DNA of 10,793 nucleotides from Verrucomicrobia subdivision 6 bacterium BACL9 MAG-120507-bin52. Its GTDB lineage: Bacteria; Verrucomicrobiota; Verrucomicrobiia; Methylacidiphilales; Verrucolacustridaceae. This document shows, one piece after another, positions 1 to 6,812 of the stretch (position 1 is its first letter; each line of letters begins with the position of its first letter). The DNA is taken from NCBI GenBank assembly GCA_001438005.1, contig LIBO01000018.1, positions 1 through 10,793 on the forward strand. Direction: 5' to 3'. The notes beneath the pieces were generated by a model. That model did no database searches and was not told the origin of the DNA. It was given only the letters and a program-made list of their open reading frames with translations. A program made the position numbers and the translations under genes.

Positions 1-3
1 GGG

Positions 4-786
4 GTGGGGAGAGTGGCCGTTCATTCGACAGCGGTGGTGCACGCCAGCGCCAAGGTAGGAAGTGCAGTTGAGATTGGGCCGTACTGTGTGGTGGGAGAAG
101 GGGTGGAGTTGGGGGAGGGCTGTGTGTTGCGGCACCAGGTGAATTTGGAGGGGCCGAGCCGATTTGGAAAAAAGAATGTCTTTCATCCCTTTTGTTCGAT
201 TGGGGGGAAGACACAGGATTTGAAGTATCAAGGGGAGCCGACTTACTTGGAGGTGGGGGATGAGAATGATTTTCGGGAGTTTGTCACCGTAAACCGTGGA
301 ACGGGGCCGAAGGAAAAGACGGTGATTGGAAGTCGGAACCATTTTCTGGCCTATGCGCACATCGCGCATAACTGCGTGGTCGGGAACGATTGTATTTTTT
401 CGAATAACGGGACGTTGGCGGGACATGTGATCGTGGGGGACTTCGCCGTGGTGGGTGGGTTATCGGCGGTGCATCAATTTTGTCGGATCGGGCGGCATGC
501 CATGATCGGGGGATGCACCAAGGTGGTGCAGGACGTGTTGCCTTATATGATCGCGGACGGAAATCCGGCGGTGACGCGGGCAGTGAACCTGACTGGGCTT
601 CAGAGGAAAAACTTTTCGGAGGATTCGATCCGGGGATTGAAGGATGCGCTCAAGGTTTTGCTCAATCCGAAGTATAACTTGTCGCAGGCGCGGGAGTATT
701 TGGCCGAAAAGGGCGCTCCGACGGCTGAGGTGAAAGAGTTGATTGAGTTTCTGAAAACTTCCGAGCGGGGGGTGGTTTTGCGGTAA
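4..786 (+). CDS. lpxA: UDP-N-acetylglucosamine acyltransferase LpxA
   Basis: LpxA transfers a 3-hydroxyacyl chain from acyl carrier protein to the 3-OH of UDP-GlcNAc, the first step of lipid A synthesis in the cytoplasm. The 260-residue product is the usual family length. Residues 5-190 are a left-handed beta-helix of hexapeptide repeats (IGPYCVVGEGVELGEG and similar), followed by a helical C-terminal domain. Family motifs are intact: QDLKY at 71-75, AHIAHNC at 118-124 with His122 matching the E. coli catalytic His125, LAGH ending at His141, AVHQFC with His157, and IADGNPA. The start is taken as GTG at 4. GTG at 13 (beginning VAVHSTAVVH) is in frame and would align better with typical LpxA N-termini. 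The upstream ribosome-binding region lies outside the window, so the start is unresolved. Fatty-acid or lpx genes may lie upstream but cannot be seen. Identification is firm. Confidence 0.96.
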   Translation: MGRVAVHSTAVVHASAKVGSAVEIGPYCVVGEGVELGEGCVLRHQVNLEGPSRFGKKNVFHPFCSIGGKTQDLKYQGEPTYLEVGDENDFREFVTVNRGTGPKEKTVIGSRNHFLAYAHIAHNCVVGNDCIFSNNGTLAGHVIVGDFAVVGGLSAVHQFCRIGRHAMIGGCTKVVQDVLPYMIADGNPAVTRAVNLTGLQRKNFSEDSIRGLKDALKVLLNPKYNLSQAREYLAEKGAPTAEVKELIEFLKTSERGVVLR

Positions 787-796
787 AATCGGCCTC

Positions 797-821
797 CGAC
801 CCCAAATTCAGGGGTGGGTCG
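797..821. terminator. Candidate bidirectional hairpin between lpxA and polX
   Basis: The 70-bp gap between the convergent lpxA and polX stops holds an inverted repeat. CGACCC (797-802) can pair with GGGTCG (816-821), or alternatively ACCCC (799-803) with GGGGT (811-815) around a 7-nt loop. It lies where both genes need an end signal, but no T-run follows on either strand, so a classical intrinsic terminator is not shown. Confidence 0.35.
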
Positions 822-856
822 ATGACTTACGTGAAGATTTCCGGGCAGGGTGGGAT

Positions 857-2566
857 TTAGAGTAGTTTGCGGAGTTGGGCGAGGGTGCGGGTATTGATGA
901 CGTCGTGAGGACGAAGCCAACCTTTGCGGGCGAGGGTGACTCCGAAATCGAGGAAGCGGAGGTGAGATGTTTTATGGGCGTCGGGGTTGATGCAGCAGAG
1001 GACGCCCAAATCGCGGGCTTTATGCCACCAGCGCCAATCGAGATCGAGACGCCACGGATTGGCATTCAATTCAATCCACGTGCCGTTGGCCGCGGCCGCC
1101 TCGAGAATCTTTGGAATATTGAGAGGGTAGGCCTCCCGCTCGAGAAGAAGCCTGCCCGTGGGGTGCCCGAGGCAGGTGACATGCTCATTTTCGATCGCAC
1201 GGATGATGCGATCGGTCATCTCCTTTTCATCAGAGGTAAATCCGGAGTGAACCGAGGCGACCACGTAATCCAATTCCTGAAGAAGCGAATCGGGAAAATC
1301 GAGTTTTCCGCCCTTGAGAATATCGCACTCCGTTCCAGACAGGAGAGTGCACTTGGGCTTCTTTGAGTTCAGGACTCCGATCTCTTCGATCTGTTTTTCC
1401 AGGCGTTGGGCATCGAGGCCGTTGGCTTGGAAAGAGGATTTGGAGTGATCGGCAATGCCTAGCCAATCGAGCCCCAGTTCGGCGGCGGCTTGGGCCATGG
1501 TGGCGAGAGTATCCTGCCCGTCGCTGGCCAAAGTGTGGTTGTGGAGGCATCCGCGGATCTGATCGCGGGTGAGGAGATCCGGCAGTTCGTTTTTTTCCGC
1601 GGCGGCGACTTCCCCACTATCTTCGCGAAGTTCGGGGGGGATGAAGGAAAGACCTAGGGCCTGGTGAAGATCTTTTTCATCTTTGAGTTTGAGGGGAGTT
1701 TTCGATTTTCCTTTCAAAAGACCCCACTCGCTGAGGTGGAGGCCTTGGTCGATAGCGCGCTGGCGAAGCGCAATATTGTGCTCCTTCGAACCGGTAAAGT
1801 GGGCCAGGGCAGTCGGCCAGGCTTCGGGGGGAACGACCCGAAGGTCACAAGGGATGCCTCCCGTGAGGATGACGCTGGATTTGGTTTCGCCGTGGGCGAC
1901 AACTTTTTCCACGTTGGGCGCGGAAACAAAGACTTTCATGACCTCCTTGGGTTTGTTGGAGGAGGCGATCAGATCGAGATCTTTGACAATCTCTTTGCCG
2001 CGGCGAAGACTTCCGGCGATTTCGGCTTGGTGAACGGCTGGGCAAGCGCGGAGGTGAGTCAAAAGGGATTGGGCCGCGGGCAGGGCTGTGCCGAGGCGGT
2101 GAAGTTTACGGTAGGTGGCGCGGCGTTGAATGGAATCAAGCAGGTTGGTGGCGGTTTTTTCGCCGAAGCCGTCGAGAGAGGCGAGGCGGCCGTCTTGGCA
2201 GGCCTGGGTGAGGGCTTCGAGGGATTCAATTTTTAACTTTTCGCGAAGGGCGCGGAGTTTTTTCGGCCCAAGGCCGGGAAGGTCGAGCAGGGGGAGAAGG
2301 CCGGAGGGGATGGAGGTACGAAGTTCGTCGAGGTAGGGCAATTTTCCGGTGGTGACCAAGGTGGTGATCTTTTCGCGGAGGGCGTCGCCGATCCCAGGTA
2401 GTTCGCCCAAGCGATTCGTGCGGACCAGCTCGGCCAAATCGGTGGGGGAGGTTTCCAAAGTGCGGGCGGCGTTCAGATACGCCCGGCACTTGAATGGATT
2501 TTCGCCATTGAGCTCAAGAATCGTACCGATTTCCTTCAGGGAGGCGGCGACTTGGTCTTTGGTCAT
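857..2566 (-). CDS. polX: DNA polymerase/3'-5' exonuclease PolX (family X polymerase + PHP domain)
   Basis: Bacterial PolX is a gap-filling repair polymerase with a C-terminal PHP-type exonuclease/phosphoesterase. At 569 residues this is the normal full length. Order of parts: helix-hairpin-helix elements at about 56-63 (LPGIGDAL), 96-103 (LPGLGPKK) and 131-138 (LDGFGEKT); palm with GSLRRG at 185-190, the metal-binding pair Asp196/Asp198 in KDLDL and a third carboxylate Asp241 in CDLRVV; FTGS at 257-260 for nucleotide binding; PHP domain from about 338 with HNHTLASDG (342-350), ADHS (372-375), Glu413, His440 in SVHSGF, GHPTGR (His468) and NPDAH (527-531). All expected metal ligands of both active sites appear present, so both activities are predicted. 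The ATG start has no obvious Shine-Dalgarno sequence. The gene is divergent from the pilT operon across 84 bp and convergent with lpxA. Its coding strand is C-rich, unlike the + strand genes. Confidence 0.96.
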   Translation of the reverse strand: MTKDQVAASLKEIGTILELNGENPFKCRAYLNAARTLETSPTDLAELVRTNRLGELPGIGDALREKITTLVTTGKLPYLDELRTSIPSGLLPLLDLPGLGPKKLRALREKLKIESLEALTQACQDGRLASLDGFGEKTATNLLDSIQRRATYRKLHRLGTALPAAQSLLTHLRACPAVHQAEIAGSLRRGKEIVKDLDLIASSNKPKEVMKVFVSAPNVEKVVAHGETKSSVILTGGIPCDLRVVPPEAWPTALAHFTGSKEHNIALRQRAIDQGLHLSEWGLLKGKSKTPLKLKDEKDLHQALGLSFIPPELREDSGEVAAAEKNELPDLLTRDQIRGCLHNHTLASDGQDTLATMAQAAAELGLDWLGIADHSKSSFQANGLDAQRLEKQIEEIGVLNSKKPKCTLLSGTECDILKGGKLDFPDSLLQELDYVVASVHSGFTSDEKEMTDRIIRAIENEHVTCLGHPTGRLLLEREAYPLNIPKILEAAAANGTWIELNANPWRLDLDWRWWHKARDLGVLCCINPDAHKTSHLRFLDFGVTLARKGWLRPHDVINTRTLAQLRKLL

Positions 2567-2575
2567 CCAGTGAAG

Positions 2576-2584
2576 TTATCCACA
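2576..2584 (+). promoter_or_regulatory. DnaA-box match in the polX/pilT divergent spacer
   Basis: TTATCCACA is an exact match to the DnaA 9-mer consensus (TTATNCACA). It lies in the 84-bp spacer between the divergent polX and pilT-like starts. It is single, with no cluster or AT-rich unwinding element around it, so it is not evidence of an origin. A regulatory role is possible but unproven, and chance occurrence is realistic. Confidence 0.25.
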
Positions 2585-2650
2585 AATCGGTTGGGCCGTC
2601 AGGGGAAATGGTTGGTTGCGATTGATTGAAATGGGGAAGCAGGGGATGCT

Positions 2651-3955
2651 TTGCACGAACCGATGAGCGCGGCTTATAACGACTACGTTTTGACGACCAG
2701 TCTGGAGCAGGGCTGGATCAAGCCCGAGCAGGCGGATCAGGTGCGGGTGGTGACGACGGCCAACCCGAAAGTGGCGGCTTTGGATCTGATGGAAGAGCAG
2801 CAACTTTTGCCGACGGAACATGTGACGATGTTGCGGGGGTTGATTGAGCAAGCGGGCGGGGCGGCGACGGAGCAGGACAGCAGTGTGGTCAGAGCCTATT
2901 TGGAGCGGGCGGTGCAGATGGGAGCGAGCGATCTGCATTTGGGACCGGACGCGCCAGCACTCGTTCGGATTCACGGGCAGCTTTCGCCTTTGGAGGGGGC
3001 GGGGGCGAGGCACTTGAGCAAAGAGGAGACGGAGCAGCTGGGCCGATCTTTCCTTTTACCGAAGCAGGTTGCACGGGTGGAGGAGCACGGTTCCTTTGAT
3101 TTTTGTTACGAGGCGGAGGGACTGGCGAGGTTTCGAACGAGCGTGGTCCGACAGCGGCGAGGTTGGGAATCGGTCTTTCGGGTGATCTCCAACAAAATTC
3201 GGTCGATGGATGAATTGGGTTTGCCACCCGTTTTAAAAACTTTGACCCGGTATCACAACGGGTTGGTTTTGGTGACGGGGTCGGTGGGAAGCGGTAAATC
3301 GACGACATTGGCCTCCATGGTGGATCACATTAATCGGGAGAGAAAAGATCATATCATTACGCTGGAGGATCCGATTGAGTACGTTTTCAATCCAGCGGGT
3401 TGCCAGGTTTCCCAACGGGAGATTGGGGCGAACTCGGCCAGTTTTTCCAGCGCCTTGCGGGCGGCGTTGCGGGAAGACCCGGACGTGATCATGGTGGGGG
3501 AGATGCGAGATTTGGAGACGATTTCGCTGGCGATCAGTGCTTCGGAAACGGGGCACTTGGTGCTGGGCACACTGCACACGAGCACGGCGGCGCGGACGTT
3601 GGATCGTCTACTGGACGTATTTCCGATTGAGCAGCAGTCCCAGATTCGGACGATGGTGAGCGAATCGTTGCGGGGGATTGTCTGTCAGCAGCTGATTCCG
3701 AGGAAGGATGGGAACGGGCGACTTTTGGCGCTCGAAGTGCTGGTGAATAATCCTGCGGTGGGAAATTTGATTCGGGAGGCAAAGACGTTCATGTTGCCCG
3801 GGGTGATGCAGACCGGAAAAAAGTTAGGCATGAAGCTGATGGACGATAGTTTGCAGGAGTTGCTGGACAAGGGATTGATCACGGGGGAAGAGGCGTATCG
3901 GCGGGCAGAAAATAAAAAGGCTTTTGCCACGGCCTTGGCGGGAGAGTTGCGATGA
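2651..3955 (+). CDS. pilT: PilT-family type IV pilus ATPase with N-terminal extension
   Basis: This is a hexameric secretion-superfamily ATPase of the pilus retraction (PilT/PilU) type, acting at the cytoplasmic base of a type IV pilus. The ATPase core is complete: Walker A GSVGSGKST (210-218), Asp box ITLEDPIEYV (236-245, Glu239/Asp240), Walker B DVIMVGEMRD (278-287) and His box GHLVLGTLHT (301-310). A PilT-type C-terminal motif follows, AVGNLIRE (369-376) then MQTG. The PilT N-terminal domain begins near residue 79 (VVRAYLERAVQMGASDLHL). The preceding ~75 residues are extra compared with ordinary ~345-residue PilT and resemble a small helical module such as those on PilB/GspE ATPases; that comparison is inference. 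The TTG start at 2651 is chosen because GGGG lies 5 nt upstream; ATG at 2663 is the alternative. It is the first gene of a three-gene operon. Confidence 0.92.
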   Translation: MHEPMSAAYNDYVLTTSLEQGWIKPEQADQVRVVTTANPKVAALDLMEEQQLLPTEHVTMLRGLIEQAGGAATEQDSSVVRAYLERAVQMGASDLHLGPDAPALVRIHGQLSPLEGAGARHLSKEETEQLGRSFLLPKQVARVEEHGSFDFCYEAEGLARFRTSVVRQRRGWESVFRVISNKIRSMDELGLPPVLKTLTRYHNGLVLVTGSVGSGKSTTLASMVDHINRERKDHIITLEDPIEYVFNPAGCQVSQREIGANSASFSSALRAALREDPDVIMVGEMRDLETISLAISASETGHLVLGTLHTSTAARTLDRLLDVFPIEQQSQIRTMVSESLRGIVCQQLIPRKDGNGRLLALEVLVNNPAVGNLIREAKTFMLPGVMQTGKKLGMKLMDDSLQELLDKGLITGEEAYRRAENKKAFATALAGELR

Positions 3956-5028
3956 AGCATCCGATCGATGAGCTGTTTTCGATTCTGGTGGAGAAGGGGG
4001 GAAGCGATCTGCATTTGCTGGAGGGGCAACCCGCCAAGATCCGGCGGCACGGGGAAGTTTCGAAAATTCAGGAGGAGCCGCTGACGCGGGACGCGATCGT
4101 GAATTACCTCCAACCGATCTGCTCCCCGCGGGCCTGGCAAAAATTTGTCGAGGTGGGGGATTTGGATTTCGCCTATGAGATGGATGAGAACAACCGGTTC
4201 CGGTGCAACTTTTACAAACAGCTGCACGGGTATGGGGCGGTATTTCGTATTATTCCGACCAAGATCAAGACGCTGAAAGAACTAGGGGTGCCGCCGGTGA
4301 TTGAGAGTTTTGGAAATTACAAATCGGGCTTGGTCTTGGTCACGGGTCCAACGGGATCGGGTAAATCGACTACGTTGGCGGCGGTGGTGGACTCGATTAA
4401 CACGAATCATTCGCGGCATATTGTGACGATCGAGGAGCCGATCGAGTTTGTGCATCCGAACAAGAAGTCGGTCATCACGCAGAGAGAGGTGCCGAATGAG
4501 ACGCCTAGTTTTGCGGCTGGCCTGAAAGCAGCGTTGCGGGAGGATGCGGATGTGGTCTTGGTGGGTGAGATGCGGGATTTGGAGACGATTGCGCTGGCCC
4601 TGACGGCGGCCGAGACGGGGCTATTAGTTTTTGGGACGTTGCATACCAACAATGCGAGGAAGACGGTGGATCGAATTATCGATGCTTTTCCGAGCAACCA
4701 GCAGGAGCAGATTCGGACGATGCTCGCCAATTCCCTGCGGGCGGTGTGTGCCCAGTTACTGTTAAAGCGATCGGACGGAGGGGGGCGATTGGCGGTGAAT
4801 GAAATTTTGGTAGGGAACAATGCGGTGGCTTCGATTATCCGTGAGGGGGCGACGATGAAGTTGAACGACGTGCTGAAGACGGGGAAAGCGGAGGGGATGC
4901 AGTTGATGGATGACGCGATTGACGGGCATTTGAAAGCGGGAAGGATTTCGCCGATGGAGGCGTATATGAAAGCGATTGATAAACTTCGGTTCCAAGAGCT
5001 TCTGCCGAAGGATGCGGGAATTGGATGA
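3952..5028 (+). CDS. pilT: Type IV pilus retraction ATPase PilT (second paralogue)
   Basis: A 358-residue PilT-length ATPase, predicted to power pilus disassembly and twitching motility from the cytoplasmic face. Visible motifs: N-terminal GGSDLHL (16-22), Walker A GPTGSGKST (132-140), Walker B VVLVGEMRD (201-209), arginine-rich SRHIVTI before the Asp box, and C-terminal AVASIIRE (291-298), a diverged form of the PilT AIRNLIRE motif. Two catalytic boxes depart from the PilT norm. The Asp box reads TIEEPIEF (Asp to Glu at 162), and the His box reads ETGLLVFGTLHT, with Leu224 where PilT usually has the first His; His231 is kept. Its ATG overlaps the upstream stop as ATGA, and GGAGAG lies 5 nt before the start, so the two PilT genes are translationally coupled and probably made together. 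PilT/PilU-like division of labour is plausible. Confidence 0.94.
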   Translation: MKHPIDELFSILVEKGGSDLHLLEGQPAKIRRHGEVSKIQEEPLTRDAIVNYLQPICSPRAWQKFVEVGDLDFAYEMDENNRFRCNFYKQLHGYGAVFRIIPTKIKTLKELGVPPVIESFGNYKSGLVLVTGPTGSGKSTTLAAVVDSINTNHSRHIVTIEEPIEFVHPNKKSVITQREVPNETPSFAAGLKAALREDADVVLVGEMRDLETIALALTAAETGLLVFGTLHTNNARKTVDRIIDAFPSNQQEQIRTMLANSLRAVCAQLLLKRSDGGGRLAVNEILVGNNAVASIIREGATMKLNDVLKTGKAEGMQLMDDAIDGHLKAGRISPMEAYMKAIDKLRFQELLPKDAGIG

Positions 5029-6092
5029 GCTGCGAAAGGGGTGTCTCGACGGCTTTGCGTCGAGCGACAGAGCAGTGTCGGGCGGGTCGGGAGTTGAGTG
5101 CGCAGGAGGTGACGGATTTGGTGGTGGTTTTGGCGGGGGCCGAGGCGTCGGATGAGGAGAAGGCGGAATTTTTAACGGCTTGGGCGGCGAAAGGGGAGAC
5201 GGGTGGAGAATTAGCAAGTTTTGCGAGGTCTTTTTTGGTGAGGGCGAAGGCGGCGGGGGTGAGTGGAAAGTGGGGCGGAAAAGGGTTGGCCGATTGTTGT
5301 GGGACAGGGGGAGGGGGAAGGCCGATCGTGAATATTTCGACGGCGGCGGGCATGGTGGCGGCGGCGGCGGGATTACCCGTGGCTAAGCATGGGAATAAAG
5401 GGATTACGCGGCCGAGTGGCAGTGCGGATGCATTAACGGCTTTGGGAGTGCGGGGGGCGAGGGATGCGGGGGAGTTAGCGAGCTGTCTGGGGGAGGTGGG
5501 TTGTGCTTTTTTGTACGCCCCAGATTTTCATCCCGCGTTCCGTGGGGTGGCCGGGGCGAGGAAAATAGTAGCCACGCAAAGCAAGCGGACGGCCTTCCAT
5601 TTATTGGGGCCGCTGGTGAACCCAGCCAAGCCTGAGATCAGGATGGTGGGGGTGTTTCGGGAGGAGGACTTGGGTAAATTAGCAGAAGCGATGGATGGTT
5701 TGGGCGTGGAGTCGTATGGAATTATCTATGGGGAGGATGAGAAAGGCGCTCCCTTGGGGGAGCTGTCGCCCTTAGGGCGCAATCGGTTATTGGGGAAAAG
5801 GGGTGGAGAAAAATTTGATCTTTTGGAGGATAAGGCCGCGGGCGAGTGGGGGGTTTCTTTAGATTTGGAGGCGCCGAAGGCAGAGGAGAGTGCGGCCAAG
5901 ATCCAGGCTGTTTTGGCGGGGGACGGGGTGAAAGCAGTCCGTGGAGCGGTGGTTTGGAATGCGGGCGCGTTGCTTTGGCTGGGAGGATTCGCAAAAGATT
6001 GGGCGGAGGGACGAAAGTTGGCCGAGGAGACGATTTCGAAGGGAGCGGCCCGGGCTTTGTTAGAAAGATGGAGGACGTGGAGTCGGGGTTAA
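5025..6092 (+). CDS. trpD: Anthranilate phosphoribosyltransferase family protein (TrpD-like)
   Basis: TrpD joins anthranilate to PRPP in tryptophan synthesis. The 355-residue protein has the family layout: helical N-terminal domain, then the PRPP loop CGTGGGG (92-98), NIST (103-106), KHGNKG (121-126) and SGSAD (131-135), a substrate-side segment ending FHLLGPLVNPA (191-201), and a metal-site EDE (237-239) in IIYGEDEKG. It departs from textbook TrpD at three points. The PRPP loop has Gly97 where the family normally has Asp (GTGGD). The stretch between HPA and the RT of RTAFHLLGPL is about three residues longer. The usual GLDE metal motif is altered. The start overlaps the pilT stop as ATGA, with only a weak upstream AAGGA, so translation is probably coupled. 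No other trp genes are in the window. True TrpD is most likely; a related transferase with another acceptor remains possible. Confidence 0.82.
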   Translation: MSCERGVSTALRRATEQCRAGRELSAQEVTDLVVVLAGAEASDEEKAEFLTAWAAKGETGGELASFARSFLVRAKAAGVSGKWGGKGLADCCGTGGGGRPIVNISTAAGMVAAAAGLPVAKHGNKGITRPSGSADALTALGVRGARDAGELASCLGEVGCAFLYAPDFHPAFRGVAGARKIVATQSKRTAFHLLGPLVNPAKPEIRMVGVFREEDLGKLAEAMDGLGVESYGIIYGEDEKGAPLGELSPLGRNRLLGKRGGEKFDLLEDKAAGEWGVSLDLEAPKAEESAAKIQAVLAGDGVKAVRGAVVWNAGALLWLGGFAKDWAEGRKLAEETISKGAARALLERWRTWSRG

Positions 6093-6706
6093 GTTTGAAG
6101 AAATGGGTTGGAGGATTTTTCGCGGCCAATGGTGGTGGTGGGGCCGTGGCCGGGATAGACGATGGTTTGAGGAGGAAGAGGTAAAATCTTTTTTTGGATT
6201 CCGGTAATCAAGAGTTCTCGGCTCCCCCCGGGGAGATCCCAGCGACCGACTCCATCGGCAAAGAGGACATCTCCGCCAAAAAGTTGGTTTGATTGGGGCA
6301 GGTAGAGGCAGAGGCTACCGGGACAGTGCCCGGGGACGTGGAGAAGTTGGGAATCGGGCCAAGAGACGGGGGGTGGGGTGGAGTCGGTCAGAAGATGAGT
6401 GGCTTGGATAGGGCGGAGGCGTTGGGGCAGGCCGAAGGCGAGCATCGAGTCGGGTTGAAGGCAGAGAGGGGCGGTGTCGGGGTGGTAGGAAACGGGGCAA
6501 CCGGCCCAATCGACAAGGTCGGCGGCGTCCCAGATATGGTCCCAGTGGCCGTGGGTGAGGAGAAGGGAGTGAGGCTTCATTTTTTTCTTTTTCAGAAAAT
6601 CGAGAAAGCCCTCGGGGGCATCGATGGCGAGGAGATGGCCGTGAAGGTCGAGCAGGTAGGCGTTGGTCGAGGCAAGGCCACCCGTATAAGTCAAAGGTTC
6701 TTTCAT
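6089..6706 (-). CDS. Metallo-beta-lactamase-fold hydrolase (glyoxalase II-like)
   Basis: A compact 205-residue cytoplasmic enzyme of the MBL superfamily, the branch with hydroxyacylglutathione hydrolases and related thioester or ester hydrolases. The metal ligands are all present: THGHWDH at 51-57 (His52, His54, Asp56, His57), His127 in VPGHCPGS, Asp146 in GGDVLF and His187 in YPGHGP. The N-terminus ASTNAYLLD...LLAIDAP is the usual beta-sandwich opening. It is shorter than classical glyoxalase II (~250 residues) and lacks the C-terminal substrate helices, so the substrate is unknown; no transmembrane or signal segment is seen. The stop codon shares TTAA (6089-6092) with the convergent trpD stop. 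The ATG at 6706 is the first plausible start and has no clear Shine-Dalgarno sequence. Confidence 0.9.
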   Translation of the reverse strand: MKEPLTYTGGLASTNAYLLDLHGHLLAIDAPEGFLDFLKKKKMKPHSLLLTHGHWDHIWDAADLVDWAGCPVSYHPDTAPLCLQPDSMLAFGLPQRLRPIQATHLLTDSTPPPVSWPDSQLLHVPGHCPGSLCLYLPQSNQLFGGDVLFADGVGRWDLPGGSRELLITGIQKKILPLPPQTIVYPGHGPTTTIGREKSSNPFLQT

Positions 6707-6812
6707 GGATTGTTGGGTAGAGGAGATGAGGGGTTAAGGGATTAAGGGGTTTTTTGCTTCAGGGAAAGGTGGGAATTCAGACGATGCGGCAAGCTGGATC
6801 GGCCAGGACAGG
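6707..6812. other. Divergent intergenic spacer with a G-tract repeat
   Basis: This 106-bp spacer separates the MBL hydrolase start (-) from the TPR gene start (+). It contains GGGG-TTAA-GGG-ATTAA-GGGG (6730-6749) followed by six T (6750-6755), with further GGG tracts at 6715, 6762 and 6771. It presumably carries promoters for both genes, but I could not pick out convincing -35/-10 pairs. Confidence 0.4.

Noticed and set aside
1664..2236. A 190-residue open frame on the + strand opposite polX
   Set aside because: It lies wholly antisense to a well-supported PolX with all catalytic residues. Its Gly/Val/Phe-rich composition is the expected shadow of a C-rich coding strand.
6293..6745. A 150-residue + strand open frame opposite the MBL hydrolase
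   Set aside because: Antisense to an intact metal-binding enzyme; no recognisable domain and a low-complexity Gly/Val composition.
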